NCBI GenBank assembly: GCA_044375555.1
Contig: JBILML010000013.1
Location: 1 to 64,000, forward strand
Source of the DNA: UBA967 sp044375555
GTDB lineage: Bacteria > Verrucomicrobiota > Verrucomicrobiia > Chthoniobacterales > Terrimicrobiaceae
DNA: 64,000 bases
Direction of reading: 5' to 3'
The notes under the pieces were generated by a model. It ran no database searches. It saw nothing but the letters and a program-made list of their open reading frames with translations, and was not told where the DNA came from. Shown one piece after another: positions 25,029 through 33,665 of this stretch (position 1 is its first letter; each line of letters starts with the position of its first letter). Both the position numbers and the translations under genes were made by a program.

Positions 25029-25766
25029 ATGCGGCTAAACCGTTTTCTTGCTGCTGCGGGTCTAGGCTCGCGGCGCTCTTGTGATCAGTTGATCTCAGCC
25101 GGCTCGGTTGTGATCAATGGTCATCGAATCGATAAACTCGCGACAACTGTTGGCCCGGACGACGATGTTCGGGTTCATGGACGCCAAGTTCGGGTGGCCT
25201 TGCCCGTCACGCTGGTTCTTAACAAGCCCCGTGGCTATGTCGTCACCCGCTCCGACGAACGCGGTCGCCGCACGATTTACGAATTGCTCGAGCAAGGGCA
25301 TGCGAACCTTTTTCATGTTGGTCGCCTGGATAAGGAGAGCGAGGGATTGCTTTTGATGACCAATGATGGGGCTCTTTCCCAAAAACTCCTTCATCCCTCC
25401 CACGGCGTGGAGAAGGAATACGAGGTGGAACTCGACAAGACCTTCAACCCCGAATTGAGCGCGAAACTCATCCGGGGTGTCCATATCGAAGGAGGGCGCG
25501 GGCGTTTTGAGTCGGTGCGCATCGTGGGTCCGAAAATCCTCCGCGTTGTCCTTAAACAGGGAATCAAACGCCAAATCCGACTCATGCTTTACCGCCTTGG
25601 CTACGAGGTTAAAATCCTCCGCCGAATTCGCATGGGAACAATTACTGATTTTAAACTTCCACCCGGTGCGTGGCGCCCTCTCTCGGTAAAGGAAATCGAT
25701 CAACTCTCGAAAGCGGCCACGACAACTCCTCGCTCCTCCGAGCATGCCCGGAAGAAAGCTCGATGA
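25029..25766 (+). CDS. pseudouridine synthase, RsuA/RluB family
   Basis: A 245-residue enzyme with an N-terminal S4 RNA-binding domain ('MRLNRFLAAAGLGSRRSCDQ' to about residue 60) and a catalytic domain with 'FHVGRLDKESEGLLLMTNDG', where the Asp is catalytic, and 'EGRNRQ'-equivalent 'KQGIKRQIRLMLYRLGYEV'. It isomerises one uridine in rRNA; the best guess is the 23S rRNA site modified by RluB, but RsuA cannot be excluded. The ATG at 25029 gives a typical S4 start, unlike an earlier in-frame ATG inside the small basic protein gene. Confidence 0.85.
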   Translation: MRLNRFLAAAGLGSRRSCDQLISAGSVVINGHRIDKLATTVGPDDDVRVHGRQVRVALPVTLVLNKPRGYVVTRSDERGRRTIYELLEQGHANLFHVGRLDKESEGLLLMTNDGALSQKLLHPSHGVEKEYEVELDKTFNPELSAKLIRGVHIEGGRGRFESVRIVGPKILRVVLKQGIKRQIRLMLYRLGYEVKILRRIRMGTITDFKLPPGAWRPLSVKEIDQLSKAATTTPRSSEHARKKAR

Positions 25767-26772
25767 AGTGTTCATGCGTCTCGCCATTGGCGAGGCGCGG
25801 AAGGGGCTTGGAAAAACCCACCCGAATCCCGCAGTCGGCGCGGTTTTGGTTCGCAATGACCAACTCATTTCCAAGGGGTGGCACCGCGCCGCCGGATCCG
25901 CTCACGCCGAGATCGAGGCTCTGAGGAAAGCCCCCAAACCAGCGGGCTGCACCCTTTATGTGACTCTCGAGCCCTGCTCCACGCATGGTCGGACCCCGCC
26001 TTGCACTCAGGCGATTATCGAGTCGGGAATTTCCCGAGTCGTTTATGGCGCGACGGATCCCAACCCCTCCCACGCCGGGCGCGCCAAAAAAATCCTGCAA
26101 AAAGCCGGAGTCGAAGTTTCGTCCGGCGTGCTGGCCGAGGAGTGTTCCGCAATCAATGCGGCTTGGAACAAATGGATCGCCACCGGCCTTCCCTTCGTGA
26201 CGGCAAAAGTTGGCATGAGCCTGGATGGTCGAATCGCATCATTTCCTGGAAGACGGTGGATTACTTCCGAAGCCGCCCGCGCCGATGCGATGAAACTTCG
26301 CGCTCGCTGCGACGCGATCCTTGTCGGTGCTGAAACTGTCCGCATCGACAATCCCAGCCTCACGATTCGTGGTGTCGCAAAAGCGAGGCAACCTTGGCGT
26401 GTGGTTTGGTCGCGTTCGGGCATCCTGCCGCCGGATTCCACAATCCTTACCGATGAGTTCCGCGAACGAACCTTGGTTTTTACTGGCAAAACTCTGAAGT
26501 CGATCTTGCGAGATTTGGCCAAGCGTGGAGTTCAGCATGTCTTAATCGAGGGTGGGGGACGCACTCACGGCGAGGCTTTCAAGAGGGGTTTGGTGGACCG
26601 CATCGTTTTCTATATCGCCCCGGTTCTTTTGGGGGGCGATGTGGCGTCCATCGGAGGAATTGGCAAAATGAATATCTCCCTCGCCAATCCCAGTTTTAAA
26701 AAGATCGGCCCCGATCTCCAAATCGAAGCGGAGGTTTTGCCGACTCTTAAAGCCCCGTCGGGTGGTCGATGA
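25744..26772 (+). CDS. ribD: bifunctional riboflavin deaminase/reductase
   Basis: A 342-residue RibD. The deaminase half has 'HPNPAVGAVLV', the zinc ligands 'SAHAEIEAL' and 'LEPCSTHGRTPPCTQAI'; the reductase half has 'VTAKVGMSLDGRIAS', 'WITSEAARADAMKLRA' and 'VLIEGGGRTHGEAF'. It performs two steps of riboflavin synthesis. Its start overlaps the pseudouridine synthase end by 23 bases, and its stop overlaps the stop of the opposite nif3 gene by 26 bases. No other rib gene is in the window. Confidence 0.93.
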   Translation: MPGRKLDEVFMRLAIGEARKGLGKTHPNPAVGAVLVRNDQLISKGWHRAAGSAHAEIEALRKAPKPAGCTLYVTLEPCSTHGRTPPCTQAIIESGISRVVYGATDPNPSHAGRAKKILQKAGVEVSSGVLAEECSAINAAWNKWIATGLPFVTAKVGMSLDGRIASFPGRRWITSEAARADAMKLRARCDAILVGAETVRIDNPSLTIRGVAKARQPWRVVWSRSGILPPDSTILTDEFRERTLVFTGKTLKSILRDLAKRGVQHVLIEGGGRTHGEAFKRGLVDRIVFYIAPVLLGGDVASIGGIGKMNISLANPSFKKIGPDLQIEAEVLPTLKAPSGGR

Positions 26773-27505
26773 ATTGCCAAGGGAGCGCCAGTTTCCGCGC
26801 CAGAATTTCTGCGATCGCCTTCACCCCGAAAGTCTCCGTGGCGTAGTGCCCCGCATAAAATAAATTCACCCGCAATTCCTCAGCCAGTGTGTAGGACCAA
26901 TGAGGTCCCTCGCCGGTGATGAAGGTATCGATCCCCGCCGCCGCAGCCTTGGCAATTTCTGCCCCAACCCCACCGGTCACAATCCCGATTCGACGCGCAA
27001 GGACGGGGCCTCCGGGGGCGAGATGCACATTGCCTCCGACGGCCCGCTCCAAGTGGTCGCGCAAGACCTCGCGGCTGACCTCAGCTTCGAAACGGAGCCC
27101 AATTTTTTGACCGAATGCCTCGTGAAATGGTTCGCCGTCCCCGAGCCCGATCGCCGCCGCAAGCAGGGCGTTATTGCCGAGGCTTGGGTGCAGATCCAAT
27201 GGCAAGTGCGCGCTGTAAATCGCCATGTCGGCCTCCATGAGAAGACGGGTTTTTCGATAGTTCGCGCCGGTGACTCGCTGAGGGCCGTTCCAAAAAAGCC
27301 CGTGATGGACGATGAGGAAATCCACCTGCGCATCGGCGGCTTCCTTGATCACGGATTCCGTGGCATCCACCGCCGCGCCGATCCGCGAGATGGATCCGGA
27401 GTTTTCGACTTGGAGGCCGTTCATGGCTTGCGGGTAGTCGCCGATTTCGGGGACGCGGAGAAGATCGTCGAGATACTGAGCTGCTTCGTTGAGGTGCATG
27501 GGCAA
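26747..27505 (-). CDS. Nif3-like dinuclear metal-centre protein
   Basis: A 252-residue Nif3/YqfO/GTP cyclohydrolase I type 2-like protein. It starts 'MPMHLNEAAQYLDDLLRVPE', has 'MNGLQVEN', the metal-binding 'FLIVHHGLFWNGPQ', 'YSAHLPLDLHP' and C-terminal 'YAGHYATETFGVKAIAE', the standard Nif3 signature positions. Its precise function is debated in the literature. It is divergent from the fmdB-like gene with about 95 bases between the starts. Confidence 0.9.
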   Translation of the reverse strand: MPMHLNEAAQYLDDLLRVPEIGDYPQAMNGLQVENSGSISRIGAAVDATESVIKEAADAQVDFLIVHHGLFWNGPQRVTGANYRKTRLLMEADMAIYSAHLPLDLHPSLGNNALLAAAIGLGDGEPFHEAFGQKIGLRFEAEVSREVLRDHLERAVGGNVHLAPGGPVLARRIGIVTGGVGAEIAKAAAAGIDTFITGEGPHWSYTLAEELRVNLFYAGHYATETFGVKAIAEILARKLALPWQFIDHPTGL

Positions 27506-27599
27506 ACCCTACCGCCAGCCTCGCGGTGATGAAGCAGAAATTGATCCCTGCACTGCCTGTTGCGGAATCTGTGAGGTTATTGGTAGCCTGCGGGCCGAC

Positions 27600-27944
27600 A
27601 TGCCGAACTACGACTTTGAATGTGAAAAATGCGGGAAGACCTTCGAGGCTTTCCAGTCGATGAAGGACAAAGCCTTCGAGACCTGCCCGGAATCCGCCTG
27701 CCAAATGGAGACTTGGGGGCACGGAAAAGTGAAGCGACTCCTTGGCACAGGGGCCGGATTAATTTTCAAGGGATCTGGATTCTACATCACGGATTACCGG
27801 AGTGAGGGCTACAAGCAGGCTGCTAAAAAAGATGGCGGCGATTCCAGTAGCTCCGCGACAAAGTCGGAATCCAAGCCCGCCGAATCCAAACCAGCGGAGT
27901 CCAAACCTGCCCCGAAAGTGGAATCCAAACCCGCGACAACATGA
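27600..27944 (+). CDS. FmdB-family zinc ribbon protein
   Basis: A 114-residue protein with an N-terminal zinc ribbon: 'MPNYDFECEKCGKTFEAFQS' and 'ETCPESACQ', followed by 'LLGTGAGLIFKGSGFYITDY', typical of FmdB-type putative regulators. The last 40 residues are low complexity with repeats of 'ESKPA'. The ATG at 27600 is chosen because it starts the zinc ribbon; earlier in-frame codons lie in the nif3 promoter region. It overlaps the next gene by four bases. Confidence 0.82.
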   Translation: MPNYDFECEKCGKTFEAFQSMKDKAFETCPESACQMETWGHGKVKRLLGTGAGLIFKGSGFYITDYRSEGYKQAAKKDGGDSSSSATKSESKPAESKPAESKPAPKVESKPATT

Positions 27945-28735
27945 AAACCTGCAGCGCTTGCTCGACGGAGAATGATGACACGAGGGTCTTCTGTTCGAAC
28001 TGCGCGAAGCGTCTTCCTCCGGCGATATCGGCGTCCAAGCCCGCATTGCCGGCGAGTGCCTCTGACTCAGTAGGCACCAGTGCCCCCCAGATTTTTTCCC
28101 ATCAGACCAAGAAACCCGCTGCCAAACTCCGCCAGGCGGGAGCCTCGTTTTCTAGCATCCTCTTCCGTTTTCTTTTTCTCATCGCTCTTGGAGCCCTGGG
28201 TCTCGGGATATATCTAGCGATCCAGCCCCCCTCTTCCTCTCTGCCGAATCCTGCTCCGGCCGCGTCCAGTGAGGAAATCGCCCAAACGCTGACATTTCTC
28301 CGAACCGCATCCAAATCCTCGGGTGGCGCATGGCAGATAGATGAGAGTGGTATCAATCGTTTCCTCGCCGCAACGGTTCAATTGCGCACGAGAGACAATC
28401 CGCTCGGGGTCAAAATCCAGTTCAAGCGCTGCTATACCGCACTGAACGATGGCCGATTGGATTTCATCATGCAGGTCGCGGTTTTTGATCGAACGATGGA
28501 TTTCCGCATCGGCTTGGCCCCTGATTCTCAAAATGGAAAACTGAGCGTCCGAGTGGTCAATGCCGCGATTGGTCAATTGCCCATCCCGGGACCAGTCGCC
28601 CAATTCCTCCTTCCGCTCTGGAGTCCCTGCTTTGATTCATTCCGTTCCGCTCTCGAGCTATTCCAGGGGGCAAAATCCGCCGAAGTCACCTCCAAGCGGA
28701 TCGTCGTCCGATGGCCCGAAACCTCCTCGCGCTAA
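27941..28735 (+). CDS. membrane-anchored zinc-ribbon protein
   Basis: A 264-residue protein of unknown function. It begins with a short cytosolic zinc ribbon ('MKTCSACSTENDDTRVFCSN', 'CAKRLPPA'), then a basic linker, one membrane segment ('ILFRFLFLIALGALGLGIYL', residues 68-87) and an outside domain of about 170 residues with 'WQIDESGINRFLAATVQL'. The topology suggests a sensor or an assembly factor. It is coupled to the fmdB-like gene and overlaps the following gene by 25 bases. Confidence 0.65.
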   Translation: MKTCSACSTENDDTRVFCSNCAKRLPPAISASKPALPASASDSVGTSAPQIFSHQTKKPAAKLRQAGASFSSILFRFLFLIALGALGLGIYLAIQPPSSSLPNPAPAASSEEIAQTLTFLRTASKSSGGAWQIDESGINRFLAATVQLRTRDNPLGVKIQFKRCYTALNDGRLDFIMQVAVFDRTMDFRIGLAPDSQNGKLSVRVVNAAIGQLPIPGPVAQFLLPLWSPCFDSFRSALELFQGAKSAEVTSKRIVVRWPETSSR

Positions 28736-30003
28736 CAGTCGTTTTTTTGGTCATCACCGGCGCCGGGCTTTTCGGGCAACAACCGCTGGCGCGATCTCTT
28801 CAAATCAAGGGATTCGTCATCTACTCGCCGGACCGGCAAACACGATCCCTTCTGGCGCGACACGCTCAGACAGCGGCCAAGGAATGGGAGGAAATCACCG
28901 GCGATAAAGTGATGGCTTCCACGCCGATCATCATTGTGGATAAGACCCGTGAGGCAAAACCTCGGGGAGCGAAGGGCGCGTCATGTCATTTGTTCGAAAT
29001 CGAGGACGGAAGATTGAAAGTCCAAATCGATGTTCTGGATGATTGGGCCATGAAGCCCGGCTACTTTGAGACCGAGGTCATTCGCGCTCTGGCCCTCCAA
29101 GCCATGCATCGCAAAAATCCGCCGAAGGCTGGAAAAAACTATGCGCACCCTCCCGGTTGGCTTGTGGAGGGGATCGGTGAACAAATCCGTCGTCGCGGCG
29201 GAACGGTTCCCGATGGCGTGCATGCGGCATTGATCCAGAGCGAGCGCCCACCGGCATTGGGTGATTTCTTACAGCTAAAAACCGACCGCCTCGATGCCAC
29301 CTCGCTGCTCCTTTATCGCGCCCAAGCCTCGGCATTGCTGAAGGCCCTCTCGGATTCCAAAAACTCGAAGCAGCAATTCCTCGCGTATCTCGAAAATTCG
29401 GACCGCATGAACTCTGATCCTGCGAAACTTTTAGAGGCATTTCCAAACGCTGCTCCGGATGTTTCCTCGCTCAATAAAATCTGGACCCTCTCTTTGGCGA
29501 GAAGTTCGATGCCGCCGAGGCTGGCGTCGCTCTCTGTTGCCAAAACCGACGAGGAACTCACCGAAATTCTCGCCCTTGAAGTTCCCGCTGATCCGAAAAA
29601 GAAGAACTCCACCGCCACCAGTGGCCCGATGGCTCTCCCGCTTGCCGCCCGAGATCAGGGGGGCGCCTTCCTCATGCGTCAACGCTCGGTGGACTTGCTG
29701 AATCTCGAATTCCGCGCGCATCCGCTTCTTGTGCCCATCGTGGAGGAATATCGAAACATCGCCATGCTCCTTTCCGCCAAGCCGAAATCGAATGTAGGTC
29801 ATCGCATCGAGGAGATAGAAAAAATCCGCGTTCTTCTCGTGGAGCGACACAAGGCGATTTCGGATTACATGAATTGGTTCGAGGCCACCCAAGTCGATGA
29901 ATCGAATTCCTCCCTCGCCGAGGAGACACGGCCTAATCCTGTCCCACCGCGCCGGGATCCGATCACTCAGCACATGGATGCCATCGAGCGCCGGGGTTGG
30001 TAA
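28711..30003 (+). CDS. exported protein of unknown function
   Basis: A 430-residue protein starting with a clear signal peptide ('LLALTVVFLVITGAGLFGQQ'). The mature part contains 'GWLVEGIGEQIRRRGG' (residues about 150-165), which resembles the second half of a gluzincin-type peptidase helix, but no HExxH motif is seen, so no protease activity can be claimed. It shares an operon with the membrane zinc-ribbon protein and the fmdB-like gene. The C-terminus is proline and charge rich. Confidence 0.6.
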   Translation: MARNLLALTVVFLVITGAGLFGQQPLARSLQIKGFVIYSPDRQTRSLLARHAQTAAKEWEEITGDKVMASTPIIIVDKTREAKPRGAKGASCHLFEIEDGRLKVQIDVLDDWAMKPGYFETEVIRALALQAMHRKNPPKAGKNYAHPPGWLVEGIGEQIRRRGGTVPDGVHAALIQSERPPALGDFLQLKTDRLDATSLLLYRAQASALLKALSDSKNSKQQFLAYLENSDRMNSDPAKLLEAFPNAAPDVSSLNKIWTLSLARSSMPPRLASLSVAKTDEELTEILALEVPADPKKKNSTATSGPMALPLAARDQGGAFLMRQRSVDLLNLEFRAHPLLVPIVEEYRNIAMLLSAKPKSNVGHRIEEIEKIRVLLVERHKAISDYMNWFEATQVDESNSSLAEETRPNPVPPRRDPITQHMDAIERRGW

Positions 30004-30036
30004 TCCCGTCCTTGCGCGCTATGAGGCCATTCCCCC

Positions 30037-31020
30037 ATGATCGCGTGTATGGATTACCTCGAGCGCGCCCGGCGCGTCTTTGAAACCGAAATCACCGAAG
30101 TCTCCTCCGTCGCGGCCCGCCTCGACGAACGCTTCATTCATGCCGTCGATCTGATCAAGGCTGCCGTCGAGCGCCGCAACAAGGTGGTCGTTCTCGGCGT
30201 CGGAAAATCCGGCCATATCGGAGACAAGATCGCGGCGACTCTGACCAGCACGGGATCCACGGCCGTTGTCCTGAATTCTCTGAATGCACTTCATGGCGAT
30301 CTCGGCATCGTTGCGGAGGGCGATGTTGTTCTCGCGCTCAGCCAGAGTGGGGAAACCCAGGAACTCCTTTCCATTTTGCCGGCGATTGTCCGGTTCGGTC
30401 TGCCTGTGATCGCCATTACGGGAAACTCCAACTCCGCCCTCGCGAAATCGGCGGCGGTGGTTCTGGATGTTTCCGTCACCCAAGAAGCCTGCCCTCTCAA
30501 TCTCGCTCCGACCTCGAGCACCACGGCCATGTTGGTTTTGGGGGACGCGCTGGCGATGGTGCTGCTCGAAGCCAGGGGGTTTCAAAAAGAGGATTTCGCC
30601 AAGTTCCATCCCGGTGGAAGCCTCGGCCGCTCCCTGCTTCTCAAGGTCCATCAAATCATGCGTCCTGTTGCGGATTTGGCGATCATCCCACCGGACGCCT
30701 CGGTTTTGGAGGCCATTCAAGCCATGACCTCCCACCGCGCTGGTGCTGCCGTGATTGTTCACCAAGACGGCTCGCTCGCCGGCATTTTCACCCACGGCGA
30801 TTTCGCGCGTCACTTTCCCGAAGATCCGCACATCGGCTCGCGTCCTGTCGGAGATTTCATGACGCTCCAGCCGATCACGATCCAAGGCGACAAGTTGGCG
30901 GCCGAGGTTCTTCAAATCCTCGAGCACCATCGCATCGATGACTTGGTGGTGTTGGACGCCAATAAGCATCCGATTGGCGTGGTCGATTCTCAGGATTTGA
31001 CGCGTTTGAAGGTCCTTTGA
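30037..31020 (+). CDS. kdsD: arabinose-5-phosphate isomerase
   Basis: A 327-residue KpsF/GutQ/KdsD enzyme, which converts ribulose-5-phosphate to arabinose-5-phosphate, the first step toward Kdo. An N-terminal SIS domain has 'VVVLGVGKSGHIGDKIAATL', 'ALSQSGETQELLSILP' and 'EDFAKFHPGGSLGR'; two CBS domains follow from about residue 205. The start is the first ATG at 30037; a second Met is four codons on. It links to waaA and gmhA elsewhere in the window as part of lipopolysaccharide core synthesis, and overlaps rluE. Confidence 0.93.
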   Translation: MIACMDYLERARRVFETEITEVSSVAARLDERFIHAVDLIKAAVERRNKVVVLGVGKSGHIGDKIAATLTSTGSTAVVLNSLNALHGDLGIVAEGDVVLALSQSGETQELLSILPAIVRFGLPVIAITGNSNSALAKSAAVVLDVSVTQEACPLNLAPTSSTTAMLVLGDALAMVLLEARGFQKEDFAKFHPGGSLGRSLLLKVHQIMRPVADLAIIPPDASVLEAIQAMTSHRAGAAVIVHQDGSLAGIFTHGDFARHFPEDPHIGSRPVGDFMTLQPITIQGDKLAAEVLQILEHHRIDDLVVLDANKHPIGVVDSQDLTRLKVL

Positions 31021-31589
31021 TTCTCGCATTCCACAAACCCTACGGCGTTTTGTCGCAGTTCACCCCGGATGGCAGTCCGAACCGGCCTCTCGCCGATTTC
31101 GATTTCCCAAAAAATGTCTACCCGATCGGGAGGTTGGATGCCGACTCGGAGGGCTTGCTGCTGCTATCCGATGAGGGGCATTTGAACAAACGCCTCCTCG
31201 ATCCCGAGCACCATGTTCCGAAAACCTATCTCGTCCTCGTTGAGCGTTTGCCTGATGAAAAAGCTCTGCGGTCTTTGAGCGCCGGCGTGGTCATTGAAGG
31301 CCGCAAAACCCTCCCTGCGGAAGCTCGCCTGCTCGATCCTCAACCCTCCATTCCTCCCCGCGATCCCCCGGTTCGCGTCCGTAAAACGGTCGAGGATTTC
31401 TGGATCGAACTCCGACTCCGCGAAGGGCGAAACCGGCAAGTCCGCCGCATGACGGCCGCAGTGGGTCATCCCACGCTCCGATTGATTCGATCCGCCATCG
31501 GCGCTTTGGAGTTGGCCGACCTGCCTCTTGGTCAGTGGCGCGAGGTTTCCTCCGAGGAGCGCAGGCTGCTTTTGGACTCCGGGTTTTAG
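31017..31589 (+). CDS. rluE: 23S rRNA pseudouridine synthase, RluE-like
   Basis: A 190-residue pseudouridine synthase without an S4 domain. It starts 'ILAFHKPYGVLSQFTPDGS', has the catalytic 'YPIGRLDADSEGLLLLSDEG' and ends with 'EGRNRQVRRMTAAVGHPTLR', which matches RluE, the enzyme for U2457 of 23S rRNA. The start is a TTG that overlaps the kdsD stop (TTGA); no better codon is available before the conserved beginning. Confidence 0.87.
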   Translation: MILAFHKPYGVLSQFTPDGSPNRPLADFDFPKNVYPIGRLDADSEGLLLLSDEGHLNKRLLDPEHHVPKTYLVLVERLPDEKALRSLSAGVVIEGRKTLPAEARLLDPQPSIPPRDPPVRVRKTVEDFWIELRLREGRNRQVRRMTAAVGHPTLRLIRSAIGALELADLPLGQWREVSSEERRLLLDSGF

Positions 31590-31631
31590 CGGGGTTTACG
31601 CCGTGCCTCGAGGCCGTTAGCTTGCTCGGCA

Positions 31632-32201
31632 ATGACCTTCGCCACACAGCTGACGGTATTCCGGATTCTGATGATTCCGGTGTTCGTGCTGTTTTGCGTT
31701 TACTACGGCGAAAGCGTTTCGCAGGGCCGTCCCGAAGAATGGCTCCGCCTCACGGCCATCGGAGTTTTTATTCTGGCTTCGATCACGGATGGCCTAGACG
31801 GATACATCGCCCGCCATTGGAATCAACGGAGTCGCCTCGGCGCGGTGCTCGATCCCATCGCGGACAAGGGGCTTCTTCTCACCGCCATTATCACGCTGAG
31901 TCTGAGCAACTGGAACCAGGCCTTTCCCCTTTGGTTTCCCATCATTGTTATCGCTCGCGACGCGGTGATTCTCTCCGGATGCGGGGTTTTGTATCTCCTC
32001 GATCAGCATTTGGAGGTGAAGCCAAGCTGGACTGGAAAAACCGCGACCGCCTTGCAAATGCTCGCCATCGCCTGGCTGATGCTCCAGATTCCTTTTTATC
32101 TCGTCACAGTTTATGTCGCGGGTCTGTTCACGCTCGTTAGCGGCATTGACTATCTCTACCGCGGGCTGGATCAGCTCCGGCACCATTCCAATCCAAGTTA
32201 A
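31632..32201 (+). CDS. pgsA: CDP-diacylglycerol-glycerol-3-phosphate phosphatidyltransferase
   Basis: A 189-residue multi-pass membrane enzyme that makes phosphatidylglycerol-phosphate. The CDP-alcohol phosphotransferase signature is complete: 'DGLDGYIARHWNQRSRLG' followed by 'AVLDPIADK', giving D-G-x2-A-R-x8-G-x3-D-x3-D. About five membrane segments are visible, and the N-terminal 'LTVFRILMIPVFVLF' is typical. It follows rluE by 42 bases and precedes der by 8 bases, so these four genes form an operon. Confidence 0.9.
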   Translation: MTFATQLTVFRILMIPVFVLFCVYYGESVSQGRPEEWLRLTAIGVFILASITDGLDGYIARHWNQRSRLGAVLDPIADKGLLLTAIITLSLSNWNQAFPLWFPIIVIARDAVILSGCGVLYLLDQHLEVKPSWTGKTATALQMLAIAWLMLQIPFYLVTVYVAGLFTLVSGIDYLYRGLDQLRHHSNPS

Positions 32202-32209
32202 ATAAAACC

Positions 32210-33574
32210 ATGCGCCATGTCGCAATCATCGGCCGACCGAATGTCGGCAAATCCGCTCTCTTCAACCGCCTCGCTGGGCGACGCATTTCTATTGTCCATG
32301 ATCAGCCGGGCGTGACCCGTGACCGCATCGGGGCGATTTGCAAACTCGGGCAAGCGCCCTTTGAAATCACCGACACAGGCGGCATTGGCTCCGAGCCAGA
32401 TCCGGATTTTGCCGAGAGCACCCGCGACGGCGCCTTCATCGCGATGGAAAGTTCCGATGCGATTTTGTTCGTTGTGGATTCGATCGATGGGTTGACCCCA
32501 CTCGACGGCGAGTTGGCGACGACCATCCGCGGCTGTGCAAAGCCTGTGATTCTCGTCGTCAATAAAGTCGATACCGAGGGCCATGAACCTCGCTTTTACG
32601 ACTTCGCCAGGCTGGGATTCGAGCACAGTTGCTCGGTGAGCGCTGCCCACGGACGAGGGATTGGCCAGCTTGTCGATGTGATTGATTTTCTCGTTCCCCC
32701 TGAAGAGGAGCTCGAGGAGGCCAGCAGCGAAATCATCCCGAAACTCGCCTTGGTCGGTCGTCCGAATGTCGGCAAATCCTCGTTGGTCAATTCCATCGTG
32801 AAAGACAAACGTAGCACTGTCAGCGAAATCGCCGGCACCACACGCGATACGGTCGATGTCCTAGCCGAGCGTGAGGGCCAGACTTATCTTCTCCTCGACA
32901 CCGCCGGCATCCGCCACCGCTCCAGGCACAATACCTCGGTCGAAGTTTTTAGCGTGATGCGATCCGAGCAAACGATCCGCCGCGCGGATATCAACATTCT
33001 CGTGATCGACGCCACCAGTGGCGTGACAACCCAAGACAAAAAAATCGCCGGCCTGATCCAAGAGGCCAAAAAGCCCGCCATCATTGCTCTGAATAAATGG
33101 GACCTCGTGGCAAAGGGCCGGGAAAAAGACCCGGAACTTCTCCGGGAGCACACCGAGCGCATCCGCGCCGAGTTGTTCTTTTTGAGCTACGCCCCGGTCG
33201 TGATCCTCTCGGCTCTCACGGGCACCAATGTGAAACGCCTTTTCACCATGGTCGAAAAAGTCCGTCAGCACTCCACGCGCCGCGCGGGAACGGGGGAGCT
33301 CAACCGCGTCCTGAAAGCGGCGATGGAACGCCAAGCGCCGCCGACCCGTGGCAATCGTCGATTCAAGGTCCTCTACGCCGCTCAGGCCAAGGAAAGCTCG
33401 CGCTCTCCGGTTCAAGCGCCGCTTTTTGTCATGTTCGTGAACGATCCCAAATTGATCCCTGACAGCTATGTGAACTACCTCTGTGCGCGGATACGCGACA
33501 AATGGGAGTTCCCCGGTCTTCCGATCCTCATGCGGTTGCGTGGTCGCGAGGGTGCGCCTACCGAGGTTGCCTGA
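32210..33574 (+). CDS. der: ribosome biogenesis GTPase Der
   Basis: A 454-residue GTPase with two tandem G domains and a KH-like C-terminus, needed for 50S assembly. Both P-loops are present: 'IIGRPNVGKSALFNRL' at residue 5 and 'LVGRPNVGKSSLVNSIV' near 183; matching 'DTGG' and 'DTAG' switch II motifs and NKVD / NKWD specificity motifs are seen. The end has 'RFKVLYAAQ' and 'FVNDPKLIPDSYVNYL', the standard C-terminal segment. It is the last gene before a large inverted repeat. Confidence 0.96.
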   Translation: MRHVAIIGRPNVGKSALFNRLAGRRISIVHDQPGVTRDRIGAICKLGQAPFEITDTGGIGSEPDPDFAESTRDGAFIAMESSDAILFVVDSIDGLTPLDGELATTIRGCAKPVILVVNKVDTEGHEPRFYDFARLGFEHSCSVSAAHGRGIGQLVDVIDFLVPPEEELEEASSEIIPKLALVGRPNVGKSSLVNSIVKDKRSTVSEIAGTTRDTVDVLAEREGQTYLLLDTAGIRHRSRHNTSVEVFSVMRSEQTIRRADINILVIDATSGVTTQDKKIAGLIQEAKKPAIIALNKWDLVAKGREKDPELLREHTERIRAELFFLSYAPVVILSALTGTNVKRLFTMVEKVRQHSTRRAGTGELNRVLKAAMERQAPPTRGNRRFKVLYAAQAKESSRSPVQAPLFVMFVNDPKLIPDSYVNYLCARIRDKWEFPGLPILMRLRGREGAPTEVA

Positions 33575-33580
33575 TGTCCA

Positions 33581-33656
33581 AGGAGGGCTCTGCTTGTCAG
33601 AGCCGCATCGGCGTGTCTGCGGTTATCGCTCCGGTCCTGACAAGCAGGACCCTCCT
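33581..33656. terminator. nested paired-hairpin terminator-like element
   Basis: Two arms of 25 bases form an imperfect inverted repeat (AGGAGGG ... CCCTCCT at the ends). Each arm is also its own perfect hairpin: GGCTCTG-CTTGT-CAGAGCC at 33586-33604 and GGTCCTG-ACAAG-CAGGACC at 33633-33651, with loops complementary to each other. T-rich sequence (GATTTTCTTC) follows. It lies between the converging der and DCC1-LMF genes, so a two-way terminator is likely; the shape is also BIME-like. Confidence 0.7.
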
Positions 33657-33665
33657 CGATTTTCT

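Noticed and set aside
28711..30003. Metalloprotease activity for the exported protein
   Set aside because: 'LVEGIGEQI' resembles the second half of a gluzincin site, but no HExxH motif is present.
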